Shown here piece after piece: positions 63,071 to 64,000 of a stretch of 64,000 nt of DNA. Location of the stretch: the NCBI RefSeq assembly GCF_000284375.1, contig NC_017249.1:6116001-6180000 (forward strand), given 5' to 3'. This stretch comes from Bradyrhizobium japonicum USDA 6. Its GTDB lineage: Bacteria; Pseudomonadota; Alphaproteobacteria; Rhizobiales; Xanthobacteraceae. The number at the start of each line of letters is the position of its first letter. Within the stretch, counting starts at the first letter, position 1. The notes under the pieces were generated by a model that searched no databases, was not told where the DNA came from, and worked only from the letters and a program-made list of their open reading frames with translations. The translations under genes were made by a program, and so were the position numbers.

Positions 63071-64000
63071 TCTCCGATCTCCTTGCGCCGGCGCTGGGCA
63101 TACTCAGCGCCCCATCCGAGGCCAAGCGTCACGGAGATGAGCGAGCCAAGCAGCACGCCGAATTTCGCGGCGTCGAGCAGCTTGTCGTCGTTGAATGCCA
63201 GCATGGCGATGAAGATCGACATGGTGAAGCCGATGCCGGCCAGAAGCCCGATGAGGCAGATGCCGGCCCATGTCACGTCAGGTGCGAGCCGGCATCCACC
63301 CACGCGCACTGCAAGCCAGGTCGCACCAATCACCCCGATCGGCTTTCCCGCACAAAGGGCGAGCGCAACGCCGAGCGTCACGAACTGAGCGCCACCGGCG
63401 AGCTCCATGCTCGTGAAGCTCACTCCCGCGTTCGCCAGCGCGAAGATTGGCATGATCCCGTAGGCGACCCAGGGATGCAGCGCCGTCTCCACGCGGATGA
63501 CCGGCGGCACGATCTCCGGGCTGGCCGATCGCACCGGCGTGATCAGGCCAAGCACGACGCCTGCAAGCGTCGGATGAACCCCGGCCATGAGAAAGCCCGC
63601 CCAGACAATGAACGCCGGTACGATATAGGCATACGCGGAGCGAAGCCCGAGCCGCTGAAAGCCGAGTGCCAACAGAACGCCGAGCACCGCAACGGCAAAG
63701 CCATTGAGATCGAGCCCGCTGGTGTAGAATAGCGCGATGATGAGCACCGCGATGATGTCGTCGATGATCGCAAGTGCCAACAGAAAGACCCGGACGTTGC
63801 CGGGAATGGATTTTCCGAGCAGTGCCAGCACGCCGACGGCGAACGCGATGTCCGTTGCCGTTGGTATCGCCCAGCCATGCTCGCGCCCCGCAGCCGCGTT
63901 GAAGCTCAGATAGATCAGCGCGGGGACGGCGACACCGCCGAAAGCCGCCAGCACCGGCAGCATGGCCTGGTCGAACTTGCTGAGTGCGCCCTCATGGATC
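63067..64000 (-). CDS. nhaA: Na+/H+ antiporter NhaA (C-terminal part; start beyond window)
   Basis: The frame is open to the window edge at 64000, so the 5' part is missing; an internal ATG at 63963 is not the start because the upstream codons ([10 protein letters not shown]) match the family. Hallmarks are [15 protein letters not shown] and [19 protein letters not shown] with the paired Asp residues that bind sodium, and [11 protein letters not shown]. The last helices end near [13 protein letters not shown]. NhaA exchanges sodium for protons to hold internal pH. Its stop overlaps the paiB relic. Confidence 0.92.
   Translation of the reverse strand, partial: IHEGALSKFDQAMLPVLAAFGGVAVPALIYLSFNAAAGREHGWAIPTATDIAFAVGVLALLGKSIPGNVRVFLLALAIIDDIIAVLIIALFYTSGLDLNGFAVAVLGVLLALGFQRLGLRSAYAYIVPAFIVWAGFLMAGVHPTLAGVVLGLITPVRSASPEIVPPVIRVETALHPWVAYGIMPIFALANAGVSFTSMELAGGAQFVTLGVALALCAGKPIGVIGATWLAVRVGGCRLAPDVTWAGICLIGLLAGIGFTMSIFIAMLAFNDDKLLDAAKFGVLLGSLISVTLGLGWGAEYAQRRRKEIGD

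Overview
The window looks like chromosomal DNA of an alphaproteobacterium of the Bradyrhizobium/Rhodopseudomonas group, most likely Bradyrhizobium. This rests on the high GC content, the very-long-chain fatty acid lipid A genes, a coxMNOP-type oxidase locus, DUF2865 and DUF2189 proteins, and three families of dispersed palindromic repeats that I associate with that genus. No database search was run, so family names come from motif recognition and gene order. I see no rRNA, tRNA, CRISPR array, insertion sequence, integrase or phage gene. The window is mostly housekeeping and metabolic genes with a few accessory islands.

Layout. 1-2.3 kb: end of a lipid A/VLCFA cluster (ketoacyl synthase, lauroyl-type acyltransferase). 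2.4-5.1 kb: tight rhodanese/aminotransferase/polyamine-type binding protein operon on the minus strand. 5.4-9.4 kb: two tandem kup potassium transporters. 9.6-11.2 kb: motA-motB. 11.4-18.4 kb: SDR, a small membrane protein, an RraA-family protein, psd-pssA, an Atm1/HMT1-like ABC exporter, a LOG-family protein and a VOC protein. 18.5-22.1 kb: cysS, a 37-codon membrane ORF, a GNAT and cimA, with ATGA overlaps at two of the three junctions. 22.4-25 kb: exported hypotheticals, DUF2865 and DUF2189 proteins. 25.5-30.1 kb: five-gene aa3-type haem-copper oxidase operon. 30.2-33.8 kb: class II DAHP synthase, dgkA, nadE operon.

33.9-51.6 kb is the metabolic accessory part. It holds an aldehyde dehydrogenase divergent from a ModE-HTH/binding-protein regulator; a glutamine amidotransferase/succinate-semialdehyde dehydrogenase/methyltransferase operon preceded by a long inverted repeat; a LuxR-type regulator divergent from a two-component flavin monooxygenase operon (oxygenase, FMN reductase, hydrolase, cupin, MFS transporter); a ModE-like protein; a cysteine synthase; a third aldehyde dehydrogenase; and a DUF2478 gene that appears frameshifted.

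51.8-64 kb: LysR and AraC regulators, a TerB/TerC/UPF0114 operon, a repeat-rich spacer, an NTF2-like protein divergent from an unusual MOSC-flavin reductase-ferredoxin fusion, a redoxin, a MocR regulator with PaiB, two small coupled membrane/exported proteins, a relic of a second paiB 3' end, and the C-terminal part of nhaA running off the window. No single locus is clearly a new system. The strongest leads are the LuxR/flavin-monooxygenase operon with its candidate operator, the MOSC fusion neighbourhood, the long inverted repeat at 38.05 kb and the two gene relics.
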